DNA of 64,000 nucleotides from Argyresthia goedartella (Eukaryota > Arthropoda > Insecta > Lepidoptera > Argyresthiidae): positions 45,222,208-45,286,207 of the forward strand of contig OX463806.1 in assembly GCA_949825045.1 (NCBI GenBank), given 5' to 3'. Positions 21,277 through 32,740 of this stretch are shown here, piece after piece. Position 1 is the stretch's first letter, and the number at the start of each line of letters is the position of its first letter. Made by a program: the position numbers and the translations under genes. A model generated the notes under the pieces. That model was not told the origin of the DNA, made no database searches, and was given only the letters and a program-made list of their open reading frames with translations.

Positions 21277-22637
21277 CTTCTTTTATATATTAACATAACT
21301 CACATATACGTTACACTCGGCGCCACGAATAAAGAGCTCTCGGAGAAACTGGCGGGGATTACTGCGCATGTGTACAGTCGCGGCATAATTCCGAAGTGCG
21401 TTTTTAGGGTTAGTGTGAAGGAATGAGTGTTCAGGACTTTCTTCACTTCTATTTTTTCTCTGTTTGATATTTTGTTGATTGGGATATTAGCCGATGTAAA
21501 TAATGGACTTTGTGTCAAATAAACTATAGGTACTCTCTATTGACAACATTTGTTAACGTCAAGGTTGAAACCTATATATAAATAACCCCCTAGCATAGAA
21601 TGCCCCTAGTCACTAGGGCCTAGTGAATATAGATACTTGTAGTAATAGTCCTGCACACTCTTTTCTTCCCGCTGACTAATAATTTGTAACAATTAAACCA
21701 CAATTAAGTTTTTCATCAGACTTCTTCATCAGTATTTCATCAGACTCTTTTTTGATATAACAGTTCACATCGTAAACCATTTTTCTAGCTTGCCTAGTCA
21801 GTACTTTATTTTTCGGCATTTTCGACCGGGGCGAAAGATAACGTTGGGTAATATTGTATGCGACTGTACTCAAGAAGCTTCGAGACGTGCTTTCGGTGCG
21901 GGCATCGGGAAGCGACTGATCAACGAATCAGGTGCCGGCGCTGACTACCGCCCCCGTCGCTCCTCACTTCCCCGCGCCAAACACTTGTGAAAAGTGACTA
22001 CTGCGCATTCAAGGACAAAGCTCTTTAGTCGTGGCGCCGAGTATATTCTACTACTAAAATATAGATTGCAATGAAAATGCAATTCAGAATTATCATTCTT
22101 CCGTCAACAAAATCGAATCGTCCAGCGATTTTGCAAGAATCGTCGCATTGTACAACACTATCTGATTAAATCGACAGAAAAATGAGCAAATCGACTGTAC
22201 CATGCAACTGTAAGGTTAACGAAAGTATAGTTTACTTCACTGTTCATTGAGGGCTACGAAAGGGATATCCATGAATTGTGTAAAGTGGAAGCAGCAGTGG
22301 ATGAAGTCCATGGGAAATATACGCTATGGTTCAACCTATCTCCGTAAAAACGGGAGACGCTACTCGAAATAAAAAATAATTGATTATTAAATAAATTAGG
22401 CGAATTTCAGAAATAATATTACTTACGTCTGAAAGGTAACGCCGTTGTTTTCTTTGGAAACAACATTGCTTGAGTTTTTGCAATTCACAACGGCAAAGTA
22501 AGGCATTTTTATGTTTATTAGAACACGGCTTACATTCGAACAGCCAGAGAGCGACTGAGCCGGGATGAGCGGAATCCGCCTATTAAAAACACGCGAAGTA
22601 GGTAGACTTTCGCTGTCTATCTCGATATCTGGTCTGT

Positions 22638-23273
22638 GATTGGTACATCGATTCAGGGGCAAGTGCCCATATGACGTCGAGTAAAGACAGATTGTCAAGT
22701 GTTCGAAAAGTGCATGATACGAAGGAGATTATAGTGGCGAATAAGATGACCGTGCCAGTTTTGTGAGCCGGAGATACACAGATCACTACGCATGTGAATA
22801 ACTCTCAGTTTGACGTGAATGTCAACAACATTTTGTACATTCCTAATCTAACAACAAACTTGTTGTCAGTTAGCCAGTTGATAGCAAATGGAAACAAAGT
22901 TACCTTCAAAAAGAATGTTTGTTATATCCATAATCAACAGGATGAGCTTATAGGTTTAGCAAACTTGCAGAATGGTGTTTACAAGTTGCAGACAATCAAG
23001 AAGTCAAGGAGTGTGTTGGCAGCAGCGGTTAAAACCACAGATGCGAAACAGTGGCATAAAAGATTAGGTAACATAAATAGTAACGACCTGCAGAAAATGA
23101 AAAATGGGGCTGTGGATGGTGTCAAATACAACCAGAAAGCTGATCTTCAAAAAGCAAATTGCACAGTTTGCTGTGAAGGCAAACAAGCCCGTTTACATCC
23201 TCCTGTTGTAAACAGCGGACCAAGAGGAGTGAAAGTTTCCAAAAAAGATGGTATCGTTTCAAATTATTACTGA
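22638..23273 (+). pseudogene. Copia-like protease and GAG-pre-integrase region, 3'-truncated
   Basis: The frame resumes exactly where Gag was cut: DWYIDSGASAHMTSS is the copia aspartic protease signature (DSGAS). One in-frame TGA falls near 22.76 kb. Then NILYIPNLTTNLLSVSQL and the GAG-pre-integrase domain follow, with WHKRLGNINSNDLQK and CTVCCEGKQARLHPP, the His and paired Cys expected ahead of copia integrase. The sequence ends at NYY near 23.27 kb, with no integrase core, RT or 3' LTR. The element was therefore already 3'-truncated or was deleted. Confidence 0.85.
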
Positions 23274-24399
23274 ATTATGCCTTATGCCATCTAACAGGCG
23301 AGATTTTTGGTTCAATCTTCCTACAAGTGGCACTTCGGTTGATTTAATCAGTGATGGACAAATAGTTCACAATTATGACGAGTAATTTAATTATTATGAT
23401 TATGAGTTAGATTATAAGATTATGATTAAGTATGAAGTACTAAGTTTTTTTGAGATTATTATTTTTTGATACAATTTTATTTTATTTGTTTTTGATAACG
23501 GATGCAATGGGACTTAAAATGAAAAGGCTGATTTAAAAATACATAATTATTCCCTACTGATATTATTTTGTTTTTATTAATACCTTTTTAGAAACGAATG
23601 TATACCCTAGACTATTTTTTTTAAAGATACTAGGTTTTTAAATTAGTTCGAAGATTGTCTTTTACACAAAAAACTATCTGAAAACCTAGCAACTAAACAT
23701 GCTGGTTTTTAAAATGGTTTTTACTTTCACATTATTAAAGATTTACAAAAATAAATAAAGTAAGTGTGATTTAAGTTGTAGTATTGATATTACTTTAATT
23801 TAAAGTATGTGAATCTGAAGCCAAGTAGTTCCCGTATCTTTTGGTCTAACCCCTGAAACTATAACTCTAGTAGAATTGTTAGGGCAAGCCTAAAAAGTAA
23901 CGCTCCTGTTTTTTTGCTCTCCTGAACAATTTGGTCTGAATAAGATACTATTTTTTGATATTGGGCAGCCGAAGTTTTGATAAGTAGTTGCTGGGTGCAA
24001 AACCGTAAAGGTTAAGTACGCTATTTTAAGTACTTTTTTGGTAAACCCCTTTACTACAAGTCAGTACTTGTGGAGTGGTGAAACAATAGCAAAAAAATCA
24101 CTAATGAAAGGACGAAGACCCTAAACAACCATAAAAACTTTTCTATGGGACCAATTCCCAATACGTTATAGTCGGTATAATAAATGTATCTTTATCTTTA
24201 TCTTTATCTTTATCGGTCGTTTTGTGACAGCTGAATTTTTTCCCAATTTCAGAGTTAGTCGTATAGTAACAGTTTAGTTAGTTTCTGCAAGTTTCTCGAG
24301 TACAGCTAAAAAAAAGATAAAATACAGTAGAAATACATAATTTATTGTTCATATATTTTTTTACGATTATTTTAATCCTCGTCCATTACAATTTCTGAA
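23274..24399. other. AT-rich spacer with a (TATCTT)n microsatellite
   Basis: No gene is seen. A short (TTTATC)n run sits at about 24186-24214. Long A/T runs and multiple stops occur in every frame. Confidence 0.5.
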
Positions 24400-25290
24400 A
24401 TTTCATTTTCGGTACAATTAAAATAAACAACCATGTATTTTTCGATATTTTCTAATTTTAACCTGTTTCTTTTGACGTCTAAAATCCATTTATAAGTTGA
24501 AAAAGTTGAGGTCAGTGGAGCATATTTAAAACACAATATTAAATCATTTGCTTCATTATTTTAAATTGCTCACTATTTTTCTAAGTTCATCTAAATCTGG
24601 GTTTCGTTCCATGACATTCAATTTAATTTTTTATATTCTCAGAGTTGTACTAATTTCAGCTCTGACTTAGTAAAAGGCAAGAACGGAATCAGCTAGGGAT
24701 AAAACACGTTTCCGTAGCTGTTTTATCGACTGATGTATAATATAGTATTTTTCTTCAATACATCAAGGCATTCTGTAAATTTTGTTTTTCTAAAATGTTT
24801 TTTGCAGTTCGAATAGCTACTGGATCAGAGCTGTTTAACGTCGATAAAACATCTTTTATTGCCTCAAAGTGCTGAGTGTAGTACGACACTGTCTCTAACC
24901 AAGTTGCGGAGGCAACGGTATGTTAGGATATTTTTCTTATAAGATTTTGACTCTGCTCGGGGCTTTCATAATTTTTTTTTACATCTGCTCTCAATACATC
25001 GACATAATTATGTTCTAATCTTATTTGCTCAGGTACACGATGAAGAGCATGTGCCAAACATGTGACGTGTTTCATTTCAGGTAAATAATTCTTTAAATTT
25101 CGTCCTGCAGAGAGCATGTACGCTACACTGTCACTATATAGTATTAAAACATGCTAACTACTAACTAAGTACGTACTAAGTAACTAACTACAACTACCAA
25201 AGCTAACTTTAGACTCGAATGATGTTTGCCATATATTTTTAAAAAATTTCAAAACAAATTGCGTAATTGTTTGCCCATTAACCACTTTCA
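24400..25290 (-). pseudogene. hAT-type transposase-like relic
   Basis: In minus-strand order the readable blocks are FASKMLKVVNGQTITQFV, DSVAYMLSAGRNLKNYLP, HVTCLAHALHRVPEQIR (24.92-25.14 kb), then TWLETVSYYTQHFEAIKDVL (about 24.83-24.90 kb). The CLAHALHRV block followed by a TRW-like tryptophan block is typical of hAT-derived proteins related to the CGGBP1-like transposase family. Stops occur between the blocks and no terminal repeats are found. It is old and inactive. Assignment rests on recalled motifs. Confidence 0.55.
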
Positions 25291-26924
25291 GCATTTTAGA
25301 TGCAAACAAATAAGGGCGGCTTACACTATTAGGACTAAGTGGTTATATTAAAAAATGACCATATATCGACCTAAAAATTCCGTGGTTACGTCCAAAGATA
25401 TCGATAGTTTGTTATTTATATTATGTTCATGAATCGAATTGATTTTATTCTAAAAAAACGTATCCTAATAAACTTTTCGTGACTGTGATTCGTCGGACAC
25501 GTTACAATTTACACAAGCAACAAGTATTGCACAAATCTTTTAAATAACTCTTTGAACACAAGATTTTTCATTTGAGACCAAGGAATGTTGCACAGGATCA
25601 GAAACTTAAGGTCGAAATAAAATTCCTCTTGAGGCCGCTTAAGCTTTCCTTTGTGTATCGCCCTTCGATATGTCTTGTGATGTTGGTTTTATTTATAGTT
25701 TTTACATGGCTCTCACACTTTGTACAGTATATAATACCACTAGGCGTAGATAAGCTCAGGATGATCGGATATCCACTTTAGAACGGTTTCAACCCTGAAG
25801 TGTGCCATGTTTGAGCACCTTGAAGAGATCCAATCTCGTGTATCACCTAAAACAATGATTAAAATGTTGTTTTAAATGGGACATAAAACTGGATAGCTCG
25901 TTTTTGCTACTGAAAAAGCCTAAAACCTACTTACATGTGAAAAATAATATAAAAACTTACCTGTAGTATCCCGATGTAGCTTCAAATAGGTCCAATCCAA
26001 GAGAAACAAATCGAAGTCCGTTGATCCAAGCCAAGTTTGTCGTTTTATGAAGATTCCAAAAGTCAATACACAAGCCAGGGTCAAATTACGTTTAAAACAA
26101 CACAAAACAGCAAAGGAAGAAGCGCACTGTACGAAACGTAGTAAGAGAGTGATTTATCTGTGTGTGTGACATTGTTCTCACAAACAGGTTAATGATGACT
26201 CATCTTGGACACTATACTCTGATTGTCGCAAAGTCGGAAGCTTTGCATTGTGCAAACAAAATATATGGTAAACAAGTCAATAATTGAAAATAAAGTCAAA
26301 AATACTAACTGCGTAAAAAATATTTTTTTTTTTTTTTAACATCTCTTTAAAAATTACATTTAGATATATAACTTGTATATATTTTTCTAAGCTATTTATA
26401 AAAAAAACTTTATTTTGATATCCAACTATATACCTTTATAGATAGATAGGTTTTGAGAAAAAAATGTTAAAACATATTATGGCGCCAAAAATTCGCCAAT
26501 TAAGTTTTTTTAAACCTAGTGTCACTCTCATAATTAAAACGAATCAAACGACACCTCTCAAGCTAAAGTATATCAAGCTACAGAGCATTCCAAAGAAATA
26601 CCTACATTACCTTGAAAAACATAACCTCATTCTGTCGCAGTCAGGTAAAAAAGCCTATTTGCCGAGTTGTATTTAATAATATTAAGGGTATCTATTCCCA
26701 TTTTATACTTTATTGGATTTTTCTGAAAGCCTTGAGACACGCAGTTGTTTTACTTACAACACGCCGATGCTGATGGTGCTGATTTTATGTTGTAAAAATC
26801 TTGCTCGTTAAGATTCGTTTCGATTCGCACTTTATACCTAGTTCCATGTAATAATTATGAAATTCCGAAAAAACAATATTCATTTTAAGATTTCCGGAAT
26901 CTCTGAGGCATATCCATGTTAATA
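25291..26924. other. Spacer, no gene seen
   Basis: Open frames at 25.57-25.78 kb and 26.46-26.68 kb have no recognisable domains. A poly-T run lies near 26.32-26.34 kb. The upstream part of the hAT relic could extend here, but it is not readable. Confidence 0.4.
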
Positions 26925-28510
26925 TACTACTCAAAAGAAAATAAGGGCCACTTACATATTTGAGTAAATACAATACACTTTTTTGAGTAAATTTTTAGAT
27001 GTAAACTAATTAATAAGTGACTAATTAATGATGTCCGGCCTCCTTCAGTATCCAACCTCTTTAATGCTGGTGTTTAAGTCTTACAGCTGGCCAGAAATTG
27101 AAGCAAATAAAAAAACGAGTTTCAGGTCAAATTCCTTTCACATGGAATCACAATTGTATTCTGTTAAAAAACTATTTCTGTCCATCTTTTGCTTCTTTTA
27201 ACATCTTTTGTTAATAATGCCACGTCAACGAAGGCATATGGATACCATTACTGCCACCAGAGCCGTTACATTGATTGCTGAAGGTCATTCACAGCGGTCT
27301 GTAGCTATTTCGTTGGGTTTCTCTCGCCGAGCCATCCAAAATGTGTGGGATCGGTTCCAAGAGACTGGCAATGTTGCAAGAAGGCCTGGATCGGGCAGGG
27401 TGCGAGCGACTACGGCACAAAAGGATCGCTACATCCGATTGAGTGCCCGTCGAGAGCGCTCTGTGACGGCACGTAAGTTACAAAATCGCCTACGGTTGAC
27501 AACGGGGACTCGTGTTAGTGACCAAACGATACGTAATCGACTGCATGAAGACCAACAAAGGTCGAGACGCCGAGTAGTACGAATTCCTTTATCTAGGGTT
27601 CAACGTGGAAATCGTTTAAGTTTTTGCCGCGAACATTCAGATTGGAGCATGAATCAATGGGGTATGGTGCTCTTCACAGATGAGTGTAAAGAGAAGCTTT
27701 TTAGTGATGATCGGCGGATTAGAGTATGGAGACGACAGGGTGAGAGATTTTCCGATGTCTGCATCAAGGAAATTGACCGCTTAGGAGGCCCTAGTGTGAT
27801 GGTTTGGGCTGGGATTAGCTTACAAGGCAAAACTGAGCTGGTTTTCTTAAATCAAGGCACAGTAACTGCACAACGGTACATCGATGAAGTCATCAGGCCT
27901 CATGTGATTCCATTCTCACAGAGAGTGGGGCCAGGGTTCTGGTTAATGCATGACAATGCCCGCCCACACACAGCTCGGGCCACTCAGACTGTACTGGATG
28001 ACTCCCATATTCGTGTCCTACCATGGCCAGCGTATAGTCCGGATTTAAATCCAATAGAGCATATGTGGGACTAATTAAAACGAAGGGTTAGGGAGCATGA
28101 GCAAGAGGTTCACAACCAGCAACAGCTTATGGATGCTCTGAAACGTGCGTGGAAAGAGATACCTGATGAAAACATCAGATACTTAATCGAGAGTATGCAT
28201 TCAATGCTCCAGGAGTGTGAAAACAGGAGAGGAGGACACACCCGTTACTAAACCATTAAAAAAAACAGCTTGTATCAGTTTTTGTTTTGTTTTGCAAAGA
28301 GTTTCTGTTTAGTTTTTGCTGTTGACAATGGACTAATTTCATGTTAATTTAAATAAGTGAAACAATTGACTACACAATTAAATGGTTATTAGCATAAGTT
28401 AAAACAAAAGCCTTGTTACATGTTATTTTAATAAATATACATTACTGTTTACTATATTTTTCACGTAGCAATCAAAATACTTAGTGGCCCCTATTTTCTT
28501 TTGAGTAGTA
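26925..28510 (+). mobile_element. Tc1/mariner transposon, nearly intact
   Basis: The 1,586-bp element has terminal inverted repeats starting TACTACTCAAAAGAAAATA, about 28 bases with one mismatch (26925-26952 and 28483-28510), each next to TA. One transposase gene lies inside. The well-preserved ends suggest it could still be mobilised in trans. Confidence 0.92.
27217..28251 (+). pseudogene. Tc1-like DD34E transposase with one premature stop
   Basis: The 344-codon frame starts MPRQRRHMD. The N-terminal paired-type helix-turn-helix region has AEGHSQRSVAISLGFS, followed by a GRPR-like GSGRVRAT linker and a second HTH with KLQNRL. The catalytic triad is Asp in LFTDECKEK, Asp in LMHDNARPHTA and Glu in LNPIEHMWD; 34 residues separate the last two, the Tc1 DD34E spacing. 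A TAA at 28072-28074 interrupts the frame right after HMWD, where CAA would be usual. The frame is then open for 58 more codons (LKRRVREHEQ...GGHTRY) to TAA at 28249-28251. This single base change is the only evident lesion. An upstream TTG at 27208 is unlikely as the start. Confidence 0.92.
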
Positions 28511-28565
28511 TATATACGTTTGAGGTCACTCACCCCAAATCACTCTACCTAGTCCGATCACTACT

Positions 28566-29110
28566 AATTATGTACAGTTACATACACTAGTTTATCTACA
28601 CACATATCACGTTCTTAGAAGGGTAGGCCTAAAGCGTAGATTGACAACATCGCGTTATGACTAGTCATAATTCGAAGTAGGCATATAGCTAGTTAGACCT
28701 AACGCGATTTAGGTTTGAAGAGAGGGAGGCAAAGAGATTCATAGACATGTTGATCTTTTGTCAAATAACGATGTAGCCATATAGATAATAGAGAGTTCAT
28801 ATTTGTTTTGTGAGGAAAGATATTTTCTATACAACCCATAAGCTCTCTTTGATGTGTTCAGGAACTGCATGTTCGACCGGAATTTTGGCATTGATCATTG
28901 CTCTGCTCTGCAGTAGTACCAACTTCACAGACAAACTAGGGGCGGCACGCGGACGGGCGGCGGCTTTCGAAATTTGAATGTCATAATATGTCGAAATATC
29001 AATATTGAGATAAAAAATGAGTTTTTACAAAGTAGTGTATCATTATGGTGGTCATAACGTGCGGTTTTTGGACGCATTAAAGTGGGTTTATGATATGTGT
29101 GTAGATAAAT
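28566..29110. mobile_element. MITE family D, copy with a 230-bp insertion
   Basis: It shares TTATGTACAGTTACATACAC, TTTATCTACACACATATCA and TAAGCTCTCTTTGATGTG with copies at 48.96 and 59.05 kb, and ends in the inverted TTATGATATGTGTGTAGATA. Bases from about 28610 to 28836 are absent from the 59 kb copy and represent a later insertion of unknown type. The right end abuts non-LTR endonuclease sequence. Confidence 0.7.
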
Positions 29111-29310
29111 TCCTTTAGCCAGTGTTCTGTAATACAAATAACATCGATGTCAGATTTTTTAGAAACAATTCTAATTCAAGTTCTTTGCCAGGTGGCCCCT
29201 GGATGTTTTGATAGGCAATATTTAAGTGGGGCTTACCCTTTGACATATTAAGTGGCTCTTGTATGCTAGAGATTTCCTCTATTGTCTTATGAACTAATTT
29301 CAATTACTTG
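29111..29310 (-). pseudogene. Non-LTR endonuclease N-terminal fragment
   Basis: The minus strand reads LNIAYQNIQGPPGKELELEL and, one frame over, SDIDVICITEHWLKE. This is the start of an apurinic-type endonuclease, in which a conserved Asn lies in NIQG and a Glu in TEHWL. A matching snippet of the same motif (CAAATAACATCGACGTCAGA) lies at 17.72-17.74 kb, linking it to N1. It is interrupted by the MITE at 29.11 kb. Confidence 0.6.
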
Positions 29311-29787
29311 GAATAGATTACAATGTTGCATGCAAAATATTATTAACCAGTGAATTCCCAATAGGGGTGCATATCATCTTACTCTTAACATAAGCAGGTT
29401 CTGATTAGTCGGTTCAACAAAAACAGCTGATGTCAAGTTGAAGTTAGTTAAACCAACTATAGCTGCGTCGCATATATTATATGTCACCAATGTAGCTATC
29501 CATTTTCTATATTTATTAGACAGGTACAACGTATCCTGAGTCACAGTAAAGTTATGAATAAAATTATTCACGTCGCAATATAAAATAGCATCGCTGTGAT
29601 GACACGTAAAATTAAATAAATGAATATTCATTCTATACACAGACTTGTTTTGCTGTTCAATCAAATTACAGGTACATGGAAAATTGCATAGTTAAATTTG
29701 CATTTCATCCTACCATGGAAGTCTAGAATGCAAATCGTTCCGATTAATGTTTAAATGTTACATAATTACAATATTGTTGTACTGATC
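29311..29787. other. Unassigned stretch with a 96-codon minus-strand frame
   Basis: A minus-strand frame (29374-29664) begins MIEQQNKSVYRM and has no domain I recognise. Its length could be chance or the remains of an exon or ORF1. Confidence 0.3.
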
Positions 29788-30043
29788 GACGACCCGAATG
29801 GCCGAGTCGGCAGTGTCCCTGCCTACGAAGCCAAGGGTCCCGGGTTTGAGTCCCGATGGGGGCAAATATTTGTTTGACGAGAACGCATGTTTGTACCCTA
29901 GTCATGGTTGTTTATCTATCTTAGTATAATATTCATCAATATAAGTATGTGTATCGTTGTCTAGTACCCAAGATACAGGGAATCCTAGTTTAGGGGCTAG
30001 ATCAATGAGGGTAAGTAGTGTCCAAGGTATTATTATTATTTCT
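29788..30043 (+). repeat. tRNA-derived SINE, family C, copy 2
   Basis: Head with GGCCGAGTCGGCAGTG and GGGTTTGAGTCCC, same body as at 2.58 kb, ending in ATTATTATT directly against the R4/Dong-like element. Confidence 0.85.
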
Positions 30044-31925
30044 TTCTTTTTTTCTCCTATTCATAGGAGGTTATTTTACGGCACGGGCCTAAGCCAAGTG
30101 CATAGTGATGATTGAATGATTCCCATGAATTTGCGGACGATCCTGCAAGAGTTTAAAATAGCGGCCTTTTGCAGTAGTGTATATGTTGATGGATGTAAAT
30201 GTATTGCTTTTAAGTACGAGTGTAATGATTTGGGGATGATACCGGTTGTAGATATTATAATAGGTACTGTTTTCACTGTCTTTAGCCTCCATTGAGCGTG
30301 GTTCTCTATTGAAAGATCATTGTATTTAGGTATCTTTGTAGCTTGCGTGCTGTTAAGATTGTGAGTGTTGGGTATAGCAATATCTATAAGGTATACAAGT
30401 TTGTTAATTTTATCTGGCACTGTTATATCAGGTCTATTGTAGTGTACTGTTTTATCGGTAATTATAGTTCTTTCCCAAATATATTTTTTAATTTTCGTTT
30501 TCTAATATGGATGAAGGTTGATATTTGTAGTAAGGAGTTTTTTCCGTGATAAGTTTGGAGTTATAAGCTATTTATTGATGGATTATCGCGGCAACTTGTT
30601 CATGTCTGTGTTTATAATCTGTTTGAGCTAATGATGAGCAGGCACTGGTGATGTGTTGGATGGTTTCGGAATTTCTATGGCACAGTCGACACATATCTGT
30701 AGGTAGGTTGGGTAAGCGAAGTATGTGTTTTTGGTAATTCCTGGTGGCTATGACTTGGTCCTAAATTGTGAGCATGAAAGCTTCAGTCTCTGGAAACAAC
30801 TCCCCTCGCCGCAGCAACGTACAACTCCCCTCGCCGCAGCCACGCGTTCGACGCATTTTTGTCGACATGTGGCTGCCAGGTGTCTTCCATGCAGAGACTT
30901 CTGCTGCCATACTGCAATTTTGTCAGTATTTTGTAAAAAAAAAAACAATTTGTTGTGTGTTTTTTGCGTGAAGGTTGAGTGGTGTGTATTTTGTATCTGC
31001 TTCTGATATGCATTGATGTAGTGTGGAGTTTTGGGACCGGTGATGGAAGAATGTTTTTGGATATCTATAAGGCCTCTTCCTCCTTCGTATCGTGGCAGGG
31101 TGAGACGCTGAAGGCAGGATTTTGGGTGATGTTTTTGGTTTTTAGTAAGGCTGGTGTTGATTATTGTCTGTAATTTCTTGATATCAGTTTGTGACCATGT
31201 TGTAATGCCAAACGAGTAAGTGAGAATGGGGATGGCATAAGTGTTAATTGCTTTAATGCTATTGATATTTAAGATTTGATTAAGTCGTTGTTTAAATTTC
31301 AAAAATTAAGGTTTGTCCTGGTTTCTTTAAATTTTATTTTCCGTGCCTGTTGAAACCCTAAGTACTTGTAGCTTTGGCCATTATCCATAGCTTCTATTTG
31401 ATCTCCAGATTCAAGTACATAACTGTTCTGTTCTAGACTGCCTCGTTTTACTGACATGGTTTTGCATTTAACTATGCCAAACTCCATATTGATGTCCTGA
31501 GAAAACTTTTGGGTACAGTCAGCCAGTTTTAGTTCTATTTCGTTAAAGCTATATAATTTTATGTCATCCATGTATAGGAGGTGTGATAATAATAATTGTC
31601 TATCGTTATGTGTATTATTTATTTGAAATCCGTTTTGAAGTCTATTGAGATTGTATGAAAGTGCGTTTAATGCTAGGCAAAACCAAAGGGAACTCAGGGC
31701 ATCGCCTTGAAATATGCCTCGTTGTATTTTTATGTTAGGTGTGACAATGGATACATCTTTGAGTTTCAAGTTAAGTTGAGTGTTCCAGTTTTGCATGGTA
31801 TTTTGTAGGATATTTACTATTATCGGGTTAACTGTGCGGCACTGAGTCATATGCTTTGCGATAGTCTATACATTACGTTAATATCTCGTTTTTGTTTGAA
31901 TGCTTGTTGGAGGGCTATTATTATT
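30044..31925 (-). pseudogene. R4/Dong-like non-LTR retrotransposon, 5'-truncated
   Basis: In element order from 31.92 kb down: DYRKAYDSVPH; then IQRGIFQGDALSSLWFCL; the catalytic block YMDDIKLY; KYLGFQQARKIKF; INTYAIPILTYSFGITTW; LTLPRYEGGRGLIDIQ; SLHGRH; then the zinc finger CRLCHRNSETIQHITSAC. Last come RPDITV and LVYLIDIAIPN, the catalytic Asp motifs of the restriction-like endonuclease. That C-terminal CCHC plus endonuclease layout defines the R2/R4-type clades. Several frameshifts and a short tandem duplication (CAACTCCCCTCGCCGCAGC, twice at about 30.80-30.84 kb) disable it. ATT repeats lie on both flanks, as expected for a Dong-type TAA-repeat-specific element. Confidence 0.82.
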
Positions 31926-31977
31926 ATTATTATCATAGATACCACGACTAATTATATTTACAAGATCCACAAATGAA

Positions 31978-32740
31978 CTATGTGGACAGCAAATGTTTGT
32001 TACTTTTTTGGTTGAGCCGGTAATGTAGTAGAGGCATAGGTAGAGGTAGGTTAGCGGTAAAAAAAATATTTTTAGAAATAAGCTTACCTTTGCTTCTTGT
32101 TCTTGTTATATTTTCCATTGTGTTCTCTGTGCAATAAAGAATTATTATTAAATATATCCAAATCCTGCACCTAATTTGTCGGAGAATAATAGAGTTTTTC
32201 TCTGAGCACTTATTTCGGTAGTTGGCGGTACACGAGTGGAGTTGAGTGGCGGGACACACGTCTTGGAGTGCGGTGCGGTGCACGTGCCGGCGGGTGGCGC
32301 GTCTTTCGCGCTAGCGAGCGACATCTCTCGCTGGTGAACTGCGAGGTGCCTCCTCGCCGACGACGGCGACGATGTTTCTTGGTCGTGACAGCGGTGGACG
32401 CAGCAACACTGACGTTGAGGGGGCAAGACCAGAGTTTGTGATGTGGGCTCCTCCTTGCTGGTCTCATCCTCCTCTTCCTCAATTAGAAAGCCCACCAATT
32501 CCGCGTTCTGGCGTTATAGCTTAACCAACTCAGACGTCGCGGCTCTGAGTTCGACTAACTCACTCTGTTTTTTGGCATAACATTGGAGTGCGTTTGCGAG
32601 TAGGACACGTAGATTCTGGATTTCTACTCGGGCGTCTTTTCGGTCCGACTGTAAACCTACATGTTCAGCCTCCAACTCCTGTGGTGGCGTGTCACCGGTG
32701 TCAGATGTGATGATGGTGAAGCTCGAGTACTCTCTGTTAA
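31978..32740 (-). pseudogene. Coiled-coil ORF relic of unknown origin
   Basis: On the minus strand, from about 32.72 kb, a frame reads PPQELEAEHVGLQSD, VEIQNLRVLLANALQ and KKQSELVELRAATSELVKL. It then meets one TAA and continues RQNAELVGFLIEEEEDETS. Leucine and charged spacing fits a heptad coiled coil. The C-terminal part is Ser/Pro/Arg-rich with Cys and His. Coiled coils are common in ORF1 proteins of non-LTR elements, so that is one possibility; I cannot exclude a decayed host gene. The region is clearly more GC-rich than its neighbours. Confidence 0.4.

Larger units (their letters stand above)
20190..22638. mobile_element. DNA transposon with 24-bp TIRs and an 8-bp target duplication
   Basis: The termini are CACAGGCCAGATATCGAG (20190-20213 for the 24-bp repeat) and its reverse complement at 22615-22638, with one mismatch. 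The 8-bp duplication ATTGGTAC flanks it at 20182-20189 and 22639-22646, within the copia protease codons Asp-Trp-Tyr. The 2,449-bp interior has no transposase-sized ORF and holds nested inverted repeats, so it is non-autonomous. An 8-bp duplication fits hAT or P superfamilies. The CACAG start is not the classic hAT CAGNG, so the superfamily is left open. Confidence 0.88.

Noticed and set aside
30725..31302. Plus- and minus-strand short ORFs as novel genes
   Set aside because: They lie within the R4/Dong-like element, whose minus-strand motifs explain the open frames.
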